From Marinilabiliaceae bacterium (GTDB taxonomy: Bacteria > Bacteroidota > Bacteroidia > Bacteroidales > Marinilabiliaceae), in the NCBI GenBank assembly GCA_016933045.1, contig JAFGBR010000013.1, positions 61,723-125,722 on the forward strand: a stretch of DNA of 64,000 nucleotides. Direction: 5' to 3'. Position numbers and translations under genes: made by a program. The notes below the pieces were generated by a model, which saw nothing but the letters and a program-made list of their open reading frames with translations, ran no database searches and had not been told where the DNA came from. Positions 28,501 to 36,760 of this stretch are shown here, piece by piece; the stretch's first letter is position 1, and every line of letters begins with the position of its first letter.

Positions 28501-29113
28501 AGAAGATGCTGACATATATATTGCAATTGACACCACTTTACTAAACTCAAATATACAGATCGGCGATTGGTCAAACACAAAAACATTTGTTTATACTAAA
28601 AATGGAAAATTACCTGTTTTTACAAAACGGGTAACGAAAAATACACTTATTGAGATACAAAACAATCTGCCGTGGGTTTTGATTGCTGCATGTCCGGTTA
28701 CAAAATTAGAGAAAGCTGCCGACCAGCGCCCAATTGTTAGGTACGAATTAGACAAAGCAACCATCACGAACAACCAGTTTTTAGATTCTATTGCTAGTCG
28801 CACGTTCGTTCATTTTTGCCGTCAGATGAGTCCTCAAATCGATTGGAATATTTCAACCGGCATTGCCGACAAATACACAATCGGAATTAAGTATTACAAT
28901 AATACCACTCAAAAAATTGAAGCCCGATTAATGGTTGAAACAATAACCGGTATTAAAATGATGGATACGTACATCGCCTTCGAACCTAAAGGCGATCAAT
29001 GGAAAACATTCAAAATTCAAACCCCATCAACAATAAATGCAGGCGACTATGTAGTTAAACTAATAACATCGGGTCCAATGGAACTAAAAATTGACTATTT
29101 AGAGATTCAATAA
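25592..29113 (+). CDS. GH2 family glycoside hydrolase with malectin-like domain
   Basis: The protein has 1173 residues and a signal peptide (about 1-19). The GH2 N-domain (about 40-205, NIPHNWDQYEGY, MGIFRPVHLV) is followed by an Ig domain and a TIM barrel (about 325-620). The acid/base is E433 in WGLENES and the nucleophile is E501 in LNGEYGAW. A malectin-like carbohydrate-binding domain runs about 714-890 (YRVNCGGPDYTDNSGNIW). A further C-terminal beta-domain (about 1045-1173) resembles a carbohydrate-binding module. It is much longer than simple beta-galactosidases, and its catalytic glutamates are intact. It sits 132 bp after the first GH2 but behind a terminator, so it may have its own promoter. 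Linkage specificity cannot be told. Confidence 0.88.
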   Translation: MKQISIIFIAILSSIHVFAQDTKRTDISLNNDWVTIAADSSDNYQGFENNDFSTSNWVNVNIPHNWDQYEGYLRGKHGNRHGCSWYRKQFDGVKFDQTKRYFLFFEGVGSYANVWVNGKKVGYHAGGRTTFTIDITDAINKDGSPNILAVKADHPAKIRDLPWVCGGCSDEWGFSEGSQPMGIFRPVHLVTTSNVRVEPFGIHAWNDNTVNEKYASINVTTELKNYSSNKKSIIIHNSLIDKNKNTIAKTSQKININAGEIHILSGKLNVNNPNLWSLEKPYLYTIVTEIEENKKIIDKTETTYGIRWIGWPQNRKDGTNTFNLNGKPVFINGTAEYEHNLGQSHAFSNEQIDTRVAQIRAAGYNAYRDAHQPHNLRYHPNWDSLGMLWWPQMAAHIWFDTPEFKANFKQLLRDWIKERRNSPSIILWGLENESRLPTDYAEECVQIIREMDPTTSSQRLVTTCNGGTGTDWNVVQNWSGTYSGDPYKYDKEISEQLLNGEYGAWRSLDLHTEGGFKQEDEYSEDRMTQLMEMKIRLAESVKDKCCGQFHWIFSSHENPGRIQNGEAYRDIDRLGPVNYKGIVTPWGEFADVYYMYRSNYLPNNTEPMVYIASHTWPNRYISTGIKDSIIIYSNCDEVELYNDVYEKPLARLKHNGIGTHFTFNNINIQANIIAAIGYVNGKKVANDLIVLNHLPQAQNINKLHTKTDTIVQPVKGQNYIYRVNCGGPDYTDNSGNIWQADVHLMDSLHWGSTSWTDNFNGLPHFYASQRRTFDPIKGSNEWTLFQSYRYGRHLLKYHFPIDNGDYLVELFFIEPWYGIDKSMNCKNWRLFDIAINDQCIDDLDIWSKVGCNTAYKLKVPVSVKNGQINISFPEVKSGQAVISAIAISSKSDGIKPADPSTKTIIDLNYKSISSNDNLTIQSWLDIGNKIWENGKSQFVNLPPYLFAANWIQLSTSQSWKSVSNVAFKTKEDADIYIAIDTTLLNSNIQIGDWSNTKTFVYTKNGKLPVFTKRVTKNTLIEIQNNLPWVLIAACPVTKLEKAADQRPIVRYELDKATITNNQFLDSIASRTFVHFCRQMSPQIDWNISTGIADKYTIGIKYYNNTTQKIEARLMVETITGIKMMDTYIAFEPKGDQWKTFKIQTPSTINAGDYVVKLITSGPMELKIDYLEIQ

Positions 29114-29257
29114 ATATATCAGTTAAAATAACTTCATTCTCTTTAACTGATACAAGCATTTGCTTAAATCTTATAATAGCTTTTTACTAAAAAATATCAC
29201 AAACACTCTTATTTAGCAATTAAATCAAACAACAATAATTTAAAACGTACGATAATC

Positions 29258-29302
29258 AAATAAAAAGGCGAAAAGTAAATGTTTCTTTTCGCCTTTTTAT
29301 TT
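29258..29302. terminator. Bidirectional terminator between convergent genes
   Basis: An 18-bp perfect inverted repeat (29258-29275 and 29285-29302) with a 9-nt loop is flanked by A and T runs on both sides. It lies between the GH2 stop and the stop of the convergent PL1 gene, so it serves both strands. Confidence 0.9.
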
Positions 29303-29318
29303 ATAACTAATCAATAAA

Positions 29319-30998
29319 TTATTTCACCATAACCTTAACAAATGCCGATGAATTTTCAGAAGCAACCCGACATATATATATTCCGGGAACAATTCTGGTA
29401 GCATCAAACGATATTTCGTTTTTGCCTTTACCATAGTTACCTTGTGCAATTAAATACCTCTCCTGTCCGGTTAAATCAATAAAATCAACTTTAACATCTT
29501 CGGAAGAAGCCAAAAAGAATGTAACTTTTGACAATCCCGATGCTGGATTTGGATAAACAACAGCTTCGTCAATGGTTTTAATTACTGTTTTAACAGCTGT
29601 TGTGATACCAATGTTATTTATATACTCTTCAAGCATAGTATAACCCGATGCCGCTACTGTATTTCTATCGGTTGCACTGTTCGGATTTAAACCATTAGCT
29701 GTTTCCCAATCATCGGGCATACCATCACGATCGGTATCTGTTGGAACATCAGCAGAGTTAAAAATGTAAGCATCCCATCCTCCAACATCAGTTTGGGTGT
29801 CGATCAACCCACCTCTTGTTGTACCATTTGATGCTCGTACCGGAGCCAAACCATGTCTTACTTCGTTAATAACACGAATATCTGTCGAATCTCTTTTAAA
29901 ACTGGCACCAACACCATCAAGCACTAATTCGTAAGCATCCTGAGCTGTTTGAGTAGTAACATAAGGAACTGCAAATTCGGTAGTGGATTTTATTGCATCT
30001 ATTCCTCCAACTGGCAAAGTTCCATTCGGATCTATTCCTTGCCAATTATCACTTGTAACATCTGTGCTTGCTGTAACATAATTACCATCAACATAAAACA
30101 CACCCCAAACACCCGCGGGCTGAGCATTACTCCCGTTATCGGGATAAGGCTGAAAAATACGATCTTTATTAGATGAATAATCAGATGCTTTGTAATAATT
30201 ATTTACAAAATTATAACTACCACCTTCTCCGGCATAACCACTATTACCACCCCAATTATAAATCACATTATTCCTAAAGTCTACCAACTCAAGATCAGGC
30301 CGGTTAGAATAACGAGAACCACACATTCGCGGATTGCGACTATCGTGATGAGCTAACAAATTATGATGAAATGAAGCTGTTTTGCCACCCCATATACCAC
30401 CATAACCATGCGTTCCTTTATCATGCACTGATTCCCTAAGACTTTCAGACAATATACTCCATTGAAGAGTAAAATTTGAATTATCATAAAATGATGCACA
30501 TTCATCGGTACTCCAACTAAATGAGCAATGATCAATAATAACATTATTACAATACCGTCCACTCATTGCATCATCAGCAGTTGCTTTTTCATCGCCCATA
30601 CGCGAACGAATGTAACGAACAATAATATGACTTGCATTCTCTGCCAATCGAAGACTATAATTCTTCAAACAAATACCATCACCCGGTGCCGTTTGACCTG
30701 CAATAGTAGTATAAGCCGGAATACTCAAAGTCTTTGTTAATTCAATAATACCACTAACTTTAAAAATAATTGTGCGTGGCCCTGTTTGCTTTAAACACCA
30801 ACGTAAAGTGCCTTCGCGTGTAGTGGAATTACCGGTTTCAGTATCGGCTAACGAGTTTACGAAATAAACATTACCACCCCGTCCTCCGGTTGCATACATC
30901 CCTCCTCCTTCGGCACCCGGGAAAGCGGGTTGCTCAGCTTTTACATCTATTCCAACAAGAAATAGTGCTACAAATAAATAGAGTAAAATCTTTCTCAT
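29319..30998 (-). CDS. Polysaccharide lyase family 1 (pectate lyase) with T9SS sorting domain
   Basis: The protein has 559 residues and a signal peptide (1-21). The PL1 core has AFPGAEGGGMYATGGRGG, TIAGQTAPGDGICLKNYS, RYIRSRMGDEKATADDA, IDHCSFSWSTDECASFYD and FHHNLLAHHDSRNPRMCGS, so the HHN and RxPR elements are canonical for this Bacteroidota PL1 group. The calcium module (DTDRDGMPDDW) and T9SS tail (VVYPNPASG, VDFIDLTGQERYL, PGIYICRVA) follow. It is expected to be secreted and to cleave polygalacturonate. It stands alone between the GH2 pair and the hexuronate cluster. Confidence 0.92.
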   Translation of the reverse strand: MRKILLYLFVALFLVGIDVKAEQPAFPGAEGGGMYATGGRGGNVYFVNSLADTETGNSTTREGTLRWCLKQTGPRTIIFKVSGIIELTKTLSIPAYTTIAGQTAPGDGICLKNYSLRLAENASHIIVRYIRSRMGDEKATADDAMSGRYCNNVIIDHCSFSWSTDECASFYDNSNFTLQWSILSESLRESVHDKGTHGYGGIWGGKTASFHHNLLAHHDSRNPRMCGSRYSNRPDLELVDFRNNVIYNWGGNSGYAGEGGSYNFVNNYYKASDYSSNKDRIFQPYPDNGSNAQPAGVWGVFYVDGNYVTASTDVTSDNWQGIDPNGTLPVGGIDAIKSTTEFAVPYVTTQTAQDAYELVLDGVGASFKRDSTDIRVINEVRHGLAPVRASNGTTRGGLIDTQTDVGGWDAYIFNSADVPTDTDRDGMPDDWETANGLNPNSATDRNTVAASGYTMLEEYINNIGITTAVKTVIKTIDEAVVYPNPASGLSKVTFFLASSEDVKVDFIDLTGQERYLIAQGNYGKGKNEISFDATRIVPGIYICRVASENSSAFVKVMVK

Positions 30999-31333
30999 AA
31001 TATAAAAATATAGTTACAATTCATTACATCAGTATTGAACCAAAAATTTAGTTTTACCAATTACGAACTATTAATTGCAAAGGTTTTAAAAATATTTAGA
31101 TTGAAGTTGTTAATGTCAGTTTGTACTATAAAAAAACCAATTTATCTCCCTTAACCAAACAATATGCAAACACACTATAAAAACAATATTAATTACTTTA
31201 GCACATGTATTAATTGTAATTATATATAAAGGAGTAAAAATTATAATATAACATATCAGTTTTATTTAGTTAATTTCTCTACTAACTAACATCGAAAGGA
31301 GAAACCAAAAGGTTTCTCCTTTTTTATTAATAC
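30999..31333. other. Intergenic region, 335 bp, no protein gene
   Basis: AT-rich sequence upstream of the PL1 gene (minus) and downstream of the LacI gene (minus). No convincing ORF or strong promoter box was found. A short hairpin with a T tract orientated to the plus strand lies at its right end; see that entry. Confidence 0.6.
31295..31325 (+). terminator. 12-bp perfect hairpin with T run
   Basis: Arms 31295-31306 and 31311-31322 are perfectly complementary with loop AAAA, followed by T residues to 31325 on the plus strand. It lies 9 bp past the stop of the minus-strand LacI gene, where it could also end that transcript, but the U tract reads better on the plus strand, where no gene is seen. 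Confidence 0.65.
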
Positions 31334-32386
31334 TCAAGTAAAATAAGTTATATTTTCAGGCGTAACAACATCAACGGGCAAATACTCTTTCTGATTTGGT
31401 ACTTTTCCCAAAGCTAAATAATCATACAATTTACGAACAGCTATTTCAACTTGTTCAGCAGGTCGTTGCCCAAGTAAAAAACGTATATACCCGGTTCGTA
31501 AATACTTTGTGTTTTTATCTACAATATCGTATCCAACAATATTTACATTTCTGTTTTTAGTATCTTCAAAATAACGAGCAATAATATATGCTTTCGAACT
31601 GGTTATAAAAACAGCTCCAATATTTGGGTTACCTTGCACTACTTTATCGAGGGTTATTTTAATACTTTCATAATCTAACTGCTGAATTTCAATACTAATC
31701 TTCAAACCCGAATTATGACCAACATCCATAAAATAGCTTAAAAAGCCTTGTGTTCGGTTACCTAAGTGCAACCGGTTATCAAGATCCTTTGCAACATTAA
31801 CAATAAGAATATCTTTCGACGCATTAGTGCCGTAATCAATTAACTGGGCAGCTATTCGTCCGCTCTGATATGCATCTTCGCCTATATATGAAAGTGCTCC
31901 TGAATCATCAATATAACTATCGATAAATAAATAAGGCAATTGAAGTTTGTGCAATTCGTTACAAAACAGCATTGACTCTTTTTTAAATATTGGAGCAAAT
32001 ACAACCCCATCGGGTGACATTGAAATAACCTTAGCGGTTTTAATGCGAAAATCAACTTCATTCTGAATATCGAAAGACACATATTCTAATGAAACCTGAA
32101 ACGGAGCTATCTCTTTCTTCACTTTTTCGAACCCCTGGTAGTGCTTATACCAAAAAGATGTTTCGGGCGATGCTAAAGGCAACAATATTACCAGCTTATA
32201 ATTCTGCTTTGTTTTTAAAGCCCTTGCCATTAAATTAGGCGAATATTCAAGCTCTTTTGCTATTTGCAACACTTTACTACGTGTATCTTCGGCAACCTCT
32301 CCCCTGTTATGTAATACCCTATCAACAGTTCCTATTGAAACACCGGCTATCGATGCAATATCTTTTATACGAGCCCTCTTTACCAT
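31334..32386 (-). CDS. LacI-family transcriptional regulator (hexuronate cluster)
   Basis: The protein has 350 residues. The HTH is IKDIASIAGVSIGTVDRVLH and the hinge is EYSPNLMARALKTK; the effector domain follows (LVILLPLASPETSFWYKHY, then VGYDIVDKNTKYLR). It is the last gene of the minus-strand hexuronate cluster after the MFS carrier. The likely operator is the perfect ACAAACG/TTTGT palindrome 220 bp upstream of uxaC, but that pairing is inference. The effector domain belongs to the simple-sugar-binding type and could sense a hexuronate or KDG. Confidence 0.9.
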   Translation of the reverse strand: MVKRARIKDIASIAGVSIGTVDRVLHNRGEVAEDTRSKVLQIAKELEYSPNLMARALKTKQNYKLVILLPLASPETSFWYKHYQGFEKVKKEIAPFQVSLEYVSFDIQNEVDFRIKTAKVISMSPDGVVFAPIFKKESMLFCNELHKLQLPYLFIDSYIDDSGALSYIGEDAYQSGRIAAQLIDYGTNASKDILIVNVAKDLDNRLHLGNRTQGFLSYFMDVGHNSGLKISIEIQQLDYESIKITLDKVVQGNPNIGAVFITSSKAYIIARYFEDTKNRNVNIVGYDIVDKNTKYLRTGYIRFLLGQRPAEQVEIAVRKLYDYLALGKVPNQKEYLPVDVVTPENITYFT

Positions 32387-32395
32387 AAATTTTAT

Positions 32396-32424
32396 GAAAA
32401 AGGTAGGGAGAACTTCCCTACCTT
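32396..32424 (-). terminator. Terminator after the MFS carrier gene
   Basis: A 10-bp perfect stem (32400-32409 and 32415-32424) with a 5-nt loop is followed, on the minus strand, by a run of five T. It lies between the MFS stop at 32440 and the LacI start at 32386. Confidence 0.8.
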
Positions 32425-32439
32425 ATTGTAATTATCAAA

Positions 32440-33774
32440 TTATTCGAAGTCTTTATCAGTCAATGGCTTCATTTTAGGCATTAACACATGCACAATACCT
32501 AAAATAATTAAATAACAAGAACCAGCGATTAAGAAAGCCCAAAAATAACCGGTGTTACCAGCAGAATCCAAAACCTTACCTAAAACTTTATCACCAACAA
32601 TACCAGCTACTGCACCAATCATTCCACCAATACCTGTTACTGAAGCTACAGCTTTTTTAGGAAATACATCCGACACTAAAGTAAAGATATTTGCAGACCA
32701 TGCCTGGTGTCCGGCTGCAGCTATTCCAATAAGAACAATAGCTATCCACTGATTATTTGTAAATGCTACATAACAAACTGGCAAAACAAGTATTGCACAA
32801 ATCAAAAGAGTCATTTTTCGTGCCTTATTAAGAGACCATCCCTGTTTCATAAAATATCCTGAAATCCATCCACCTGAAATACTTCCGGCATCGGCAAGCA
32901 AATACATAATTAAAAACGGAATACCAATATCTTTTAGATTAATTCCAAATGTTGCACTTAAATATTTAGCTCCCCAGAACAAATAAAACCACCAAACTGC
33001 ATCGGTAATTTTTGCAGTAGCAAATGCCCAAGTTTGACGCTTTGGTAATACTTTTACCCACGCAATTTTTTCTTTTGTCTCAGGCTCTGAATCACTATGA
33101 ATATAGTCAAATTCCGCTTTTGTCAATTTTTTAGAATCCTCAGGTCTTTTATATACTTTAATCCATAAAATAACCCAAATAGTACTTAATATACCTGTTA
33201 TTAAAAATGGTATTTGCCAACCAGTTCCTTCAACCCATCCTGGTTCTGTAACTTCTGTTACAATCCATCCCACTATAAAAGGAGCAGCTATGGCACCAAT
33301 GCTTGTAGCGGCATTAAATAAACCTGTAGCAAAAGCCCTGTCTTTCTTTGGAAACCACTCGGCCACAGTTTTCTGTGCTGCTGGAAAGTGCCCCGACTCA
33401 CCAAAACCTAATCCAAAACGAGCAATTGCAAATAACCCAACACTTGTAACTGTTATATTAAACACATTAATTTCTTGTACTACCAATGCATGTAACATTC
33501 CAAAAACGCTCCAAATACCAATAGCAAGCATGTATCCCTTTTTTGTTCCAAGTCTATCAATTATGCCTCCCATTGTTAGCATCCCAAGTGCATATGCTAC
33601 TTTAAAAGCAATCATGATGTTTGCATAGTCGTTATTCGACCATTCAAATAAATTCTCCAATGTAGGTGCCATAACACCTATAATGCTCCGATCAAAATAG
33701 TTTATTGTTGTGGCGTAAACCAACATGGCCAATATCTTGTACCTATGATTTCCCACTTTCAAATTTTCCGACAT
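32440..33774 (-). CDS. MFS transporter, ExuT-like (anion:cation symporter family)
   Basis: The protein has 444 residues and about 12 hydrophobic segments. The N-terminal pattern INYFDRSIIGVMAP and GFGESGHFPAAQKTVAEWFP are typical of the ACS family, which includes ExuT (hexuronate) and the glucarate and galactonate carriers. It belongs to the uxaC-kdgK-eda cluster, so it most likely imports galacturonate or glucuronate with protons across the inner membrane. A hairpin separates it from gnd 100 bp upstream, so it may be at lower or separate expression. Confidence 0.9.
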   Translation of the reverse strand: MSENLKVGNHRYKILAMLVYATTINYFDRSIIGVMAPTLENLFEWSNNDYANIMIAFKVAYALGMLTMGGIIDRLGTKKGYMLAIGIWSVFGMLHALVVQEINVFNITVTSVGLFAIARFGLGFGESGHFPAAQKTVAEWFPKKDRAFATGLFNAATSIGAIAAPFIVGWIVTEVTEPGWVEGTGWQIPFLITGILSTIWVILWIKVYKRPEDSKKLTKAEFDYIHSDSEPETKEKIAWVKVLPKRQTWAFATAKITDAVWWFYLFWGAKYLSATFGINLKDIGIPFLIMYLLADAGSISGGWISGYFMKQGWSLNKARKMTLLICAILVLPVCYVAFTNNQWIAIVLIGIAAAGHQAWSANIFTLVSDVFPKKAVASVTGIGGMIGAVAGIVGDKVLGKVLDSAGNTGYFWAFLIAGSCYLIILGIVHVLMPKMKPLTDKDFE

Positions 33775-33837
33775 CCTTTTCCTTTTTAGTTTTATATAAA
33801 AATTAATAATTAATTCCTTATTAGAGTTATAAAACCA

Positions 33838-33867
33838 TTATTCCGACCAAATGATTGGCCAGAATAA
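33838..33867 (-). terminator. Hairpin between gnd and MFS genes
   Basis: Arms 33838-33850 and 33855-33867 form 11 pairs with two mismatches and a 4-nt loop. It begins 8 bp after the gnd stop; a short T run follows on the minus strand. It is probably a partial terminator or mRNA-stabilising stem. Confidence 0.5.
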
Positions 33868-33874
33868 AAAATAG

Positions 33875-35329
33875 TTATACGTTATAAGTTGACGAAGCAG
33901 TGGTTCCACCACGACCTGTCCAGTTTGTATGGAAAAACTCACCTCTTGGCTTATCTACTCTTTCATAAGTATGCGCTCCGAAATAATCGCGCTGAGCTTG
34001 CAATAAGTTAGCAGGTAAACGCTCCGAACGATAGCCATCAAAATACCCCAATGCAGTTGACAGTGCCGGTACAGGTATTCCATTAGTAATAGCAGCGGCT
34101 ACAACTCGTCTCCATCCGGCTTGTGCAGCTTCAATTTTACTCTTAAAATATGGATCAAGAAGTAAGTTCGTCAAATCGGGGTTCTTATCAAAAGCTTCTT
34201 TAATTTTACCCAAAAATACTGAACGAATAATACAACCACCTCTCCACATCAATGCGATTCCGCCATTATTCAAATCCCAGCCATACTCTTTTGCAGCCTC
34301 TCTCATTAAAACATATCCTTGTGCATACGATACTAATTTCGAAGCAAACAAAGCTTGCATAATATCATTCACAAACGCCTTTTTATCACCACTAAACGAT
34401 TTTGCCGGGCCTGATAACACTTTAGATGCAATGACACGTTCATCTTTCTGTGCTGACAAACAACGAGCAAAAACTGCCTCACCAATAAGTGTCAAAGGCA
34501 CACCTAAATCCAAAGCGGCTACTCCTGTCCATTTTCCTGTTCCTTTTTGACCTGCTGTATCTAAAATCTTTTCGACAAGTGCTGATCCATCTTCATCTTT
34601 ATAACCCAAAATATCACGGGTAATTTCAATAAGGTAACTATCCAAATCACCTTTATTCCATTCTGCAAACACATTATGCATTTCATCAGCATTCATACCA
34701 AGCAGTTCTTTCATTAACTGATAAGCCTCACAAATCAACTGCATGTCGCCATATTCAATACCATTGTGTACCATTTTAACAAAGTGACCAGCACCATTTT
34801 CGCCAACCCAATCGCAACATGGTGATCCATCTTCAACCTTAGCCGAAATAGCCTGAAAAATTGGCTTAACAATAGGCCATGCTTTTGGAGAACCTCCGGG
34901 CATTATTGAAGGACCTAGCAGTGCTCCTTCTTCTCCTCCCGAAACCCCTGTTCCGATATACAAAAGTCCTTTACTCTCAACATAAGCAGTACGTCGGTTT
35001 GTGTCGGGAAAATGTGTATTACCACCATCAATAATAATATCGCCTTGCTCAAGATAAGGCAATAACGATTCAATGGTTTTATCAACAGCATCACCTGCCT
35101 TAATCATCATCATTACTTTTCGTGGTTTCTCCAATGAGTTAACAAACTCTTCAACAGAATGAGTTCCCACAATATTTTTACCCTTTGCACGAGCATTTAA
35201 AAAGTCATCTACTTTTTGAGTAGTGCGGTTATAAACTGAAACCTGAAAACCTTTGCTTTCCATATTTAACACAAGGTTTTCGCCCATAACGGCTAATCCT
35301 ACAAGTCCTATATCTGATTTTGCTTTCAT
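33875..35329 (-). CDS. gnd: 6-phosphogluconate dehydrogenase (decarboxylating)
   Basis: The protein has 484 residues, the usual length. The N-terminal Rossmann domain has [13 protein letters not shown] and NRTTQKVD, the latter typical of NADP specificity. The substrate motif is [20 protein letters not shown]; the catalytic Lys/Asn region is [14 protein letters not shown]. The C-terminal tail ([10 protein letters not shown]) contributes to the partner subunit's site. It converts 6-phosphogluconate to ribulose-5-phosphate and CO2. It is encoded inside the hexuronate operon, 43 bp after the LarA-like gene, with no glucose-6-phosphate dehydrogenase nearby. This suggests a gluconate-linked job rather than the standard pentose pathway. 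Confidence 0.95.
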   Translation of the reverse strand: MKAKSDIGLVGLAVMGENLVLNMESKGFQVSVYNRTTQKVDDFLNARAKGKNIVGTHSVEEFVNSLEKPRKVMMMIKAGDAVDKTIESLLPYLEQGDIIIDGGNTHFPDTNRRTAYVESKGLLYIGTGVSGGEEGALLGPSIMPGGSPKAWPIVKPIFQAISAKVEDGSPCCDWVGENGAGHFVKMVHNGIEYGDMQLICEAYQLMKELLGMNADEMHNVFAEWNKGDLDSYLIEITRDILGYKDEDGSALVEKILDTAGQKGTGKWTGVAALDLGVPLTLIGEAVFARCLSAQKDERVIASKVLSGPAKSFSGDKKAFVNDIMQALFASKLVSYAQGYVLMREAAKEYGWDLNNGGIALMWRGGCIIRSVFLGKIKEAFDKNPDLTNLLLDPYFKSKIEAAQAGWRRVVAAAITNGIPVPALSTALGYFDGYRSERLPANLLQAQRDYFGAHTYERVDKPRGEFFHTNWTGRGGTTASSTYNV

Positions 35330-35372
35330 AATTATATTGGTTTAATTATAGATTACTGATTAAATAAAATGG

Positions 35373-36647
35373 TTAATCGACAAAACGATCCTTATGAGCC
35401 CATAACCCAACAGCCGGATTTGATATGAAAAATATCTCTTCACCATCGGGCATAATATTAAAGCCATCTTTTAATTTTTCGGGATCATACTTTTTAATCA
35501 TTTCTTCTAAAGGAGCATATTTAAAGAATACCGATTCAATTTCCTCCTTTGTTAGATGACCTGGGCAATAGGTAATTGAAAAACGCCCTTCGGAACTGCC
35601 ATGGATCAAATGTGCAGCAGCACCAAGATTATTACTCAAATCTTCGTTTTCTTCAACAGCTTTTAATGTTGCAGGTGTTCCACAGTAACCATATTTTCGA
35701 ATCAACTTATCAATGGTTTTATCTTCGCCAAACTCTTTTAAAGCAGGAGCCAAAACAATAAGTTCTGCACCATCGGCCATTGCCATACGCGTACGATAAA
35801 TACTCTTATTGCCTAACCATGTACTTTTAAATTCAGTAGGATCGAGATATACAACCACCTTTTTAAGTGGTTTCTCAACCATTTCGAAATTAACCTTTAA
35901 AGATAAATCAGCTGCCAGTTCAAATGCTTCTGTATCATCTCCAATATATAATCCGCGGGTTTTTAACGTGCCATCTTTATCTTTTCCTACAACAGTTAAA
36001 ACATAAACAATAGGCAAATGCGTTGCAAAATTATCAGAGGCATAATTTAATAATTTCCTAACAGGATTATTTGCACGTCCCATTATACGCTCCATTCCGT
36101 AGGCAGCTCCAACATAATGACTTTTATTAATGCCTTCAGAGCCACCGGTTCCCACAAAAATATTTTTATTATAATTGGCCATACCAATTACTTCGTGAGG
36201 AACAACCTGACCTATTGATAAAATCAAATCATGACCCCCATCTATCAACATTTTATTAACCTGAGCAGGCCAATCGTACGACACCCTGTTATCAGATATT
36301 TCCGCAACATAAGTTCCGGGAACCGTTCCCAATGTTACTACATCGTTTCTCCAGTCATGAATTCGAAAAAGATTTTTAGGTACATTTTTGTACATGTGTT
36401 CAATCTCATTATCCGACATCGGCACATGAGTTCCCAAAGCAGGTAAAACATCGGTTAGAGTAGTGCCATAATACTCATAAGTAAGTGTAGTTAACACCCC
36501 GGCTCTTGAATGAAAACGTGTATAATCGGGGGGAATAGCCAATACTTTATTTTTCTTACCTAATTTATCCAACGCTTCAAAAAGACCTTTTTTCAGATCT
36601 TCAGTAGATAAATCGGCAGTTTCCGAACCAAATTGATAGTATATCAT
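35373..36647 (-). CDS. LarA-like nickel-pincer 2-hydroxyacid racemase/epimerase (DUF2088)
   Basis: I chose the ATG at 36647 (MIYYQFGSE), since the upstream in-frame ATG at 36689 adds an unconserved 14-residue leader. The protein is 424 residues, matching LarA length. Every LarA cofactor and metal residue is present with LarA spacing: D41 and R44 (DYTR), H74 (LGTH), H151, K161 (10 later, as LarA H174-K184) and H177 (16 later, as K184-H200). In LarA the lysine tethers the pyridinium-dithiocarboxylate mononucleotide that holds nickel. The context is hexuronate catabolism, between gnd and a UxuB-type SDR. LarA relatives include a D-gluconate 2-epimerase, so D-mannonate/D-gluconate epimerisation is a good hypothesis. 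Lactate racemisation looks unlikely here. Confidence 0.85.
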   Translation of the reverse strand: MIYYQFGSETADLSTEDLKKGLFEALDKLGKKNKVLAIPPDYTRFHSRAGVLTTLTYEYYGTTLTDVLPALGTHVPMSDNEIEHMYKNVPKNLFRIHDWRNDVVTLGTVPGTYVAEISDNRVSYDWPAQVNKMLIDGGHDLILSIGQVVPHEVIGMANYNKNIFVGTGGSEGINKSHYVGAAYGMERIMGRANNPVRKLLNYASDNFATHLPIVYVLTVVGKDKDGTLKTRGLYIGDDTEAFELAADLSLKVNFEMVEKPLKKVVVYLDPTEFKSTWLGNKSIYRTRMAMADGAELIVLAPALKEFGEDKTIDKLIRKYGYCGTPATLKAVEENEDLSNNLGAAAHLIHGSSEGRFSITYCPGHLTKEEIESVFFKYAPLEEMIKKYDPEKLKDGFNIMPDGEEIFFISNPAVGLWAHKDRFVD

Positions 36648-36760
36648 CTTTTTTAGTTTTTTTGCAAAAGGCACAAGAAATAAGACCAAATAAACAAGTG
36701 AATAAATATATTTTTAAATACTTTTCACTTAACACTTATAACTTATAACCTAACACATTT

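Noticed and set aside
35373..36647. Calling the DUF2088 gene lactate racemase
   Set aside because: Residues fit the LarA superfamily, but the operon is for hexuronates and the family includes sugar-acid epimerases, so the lactate call is not justified.
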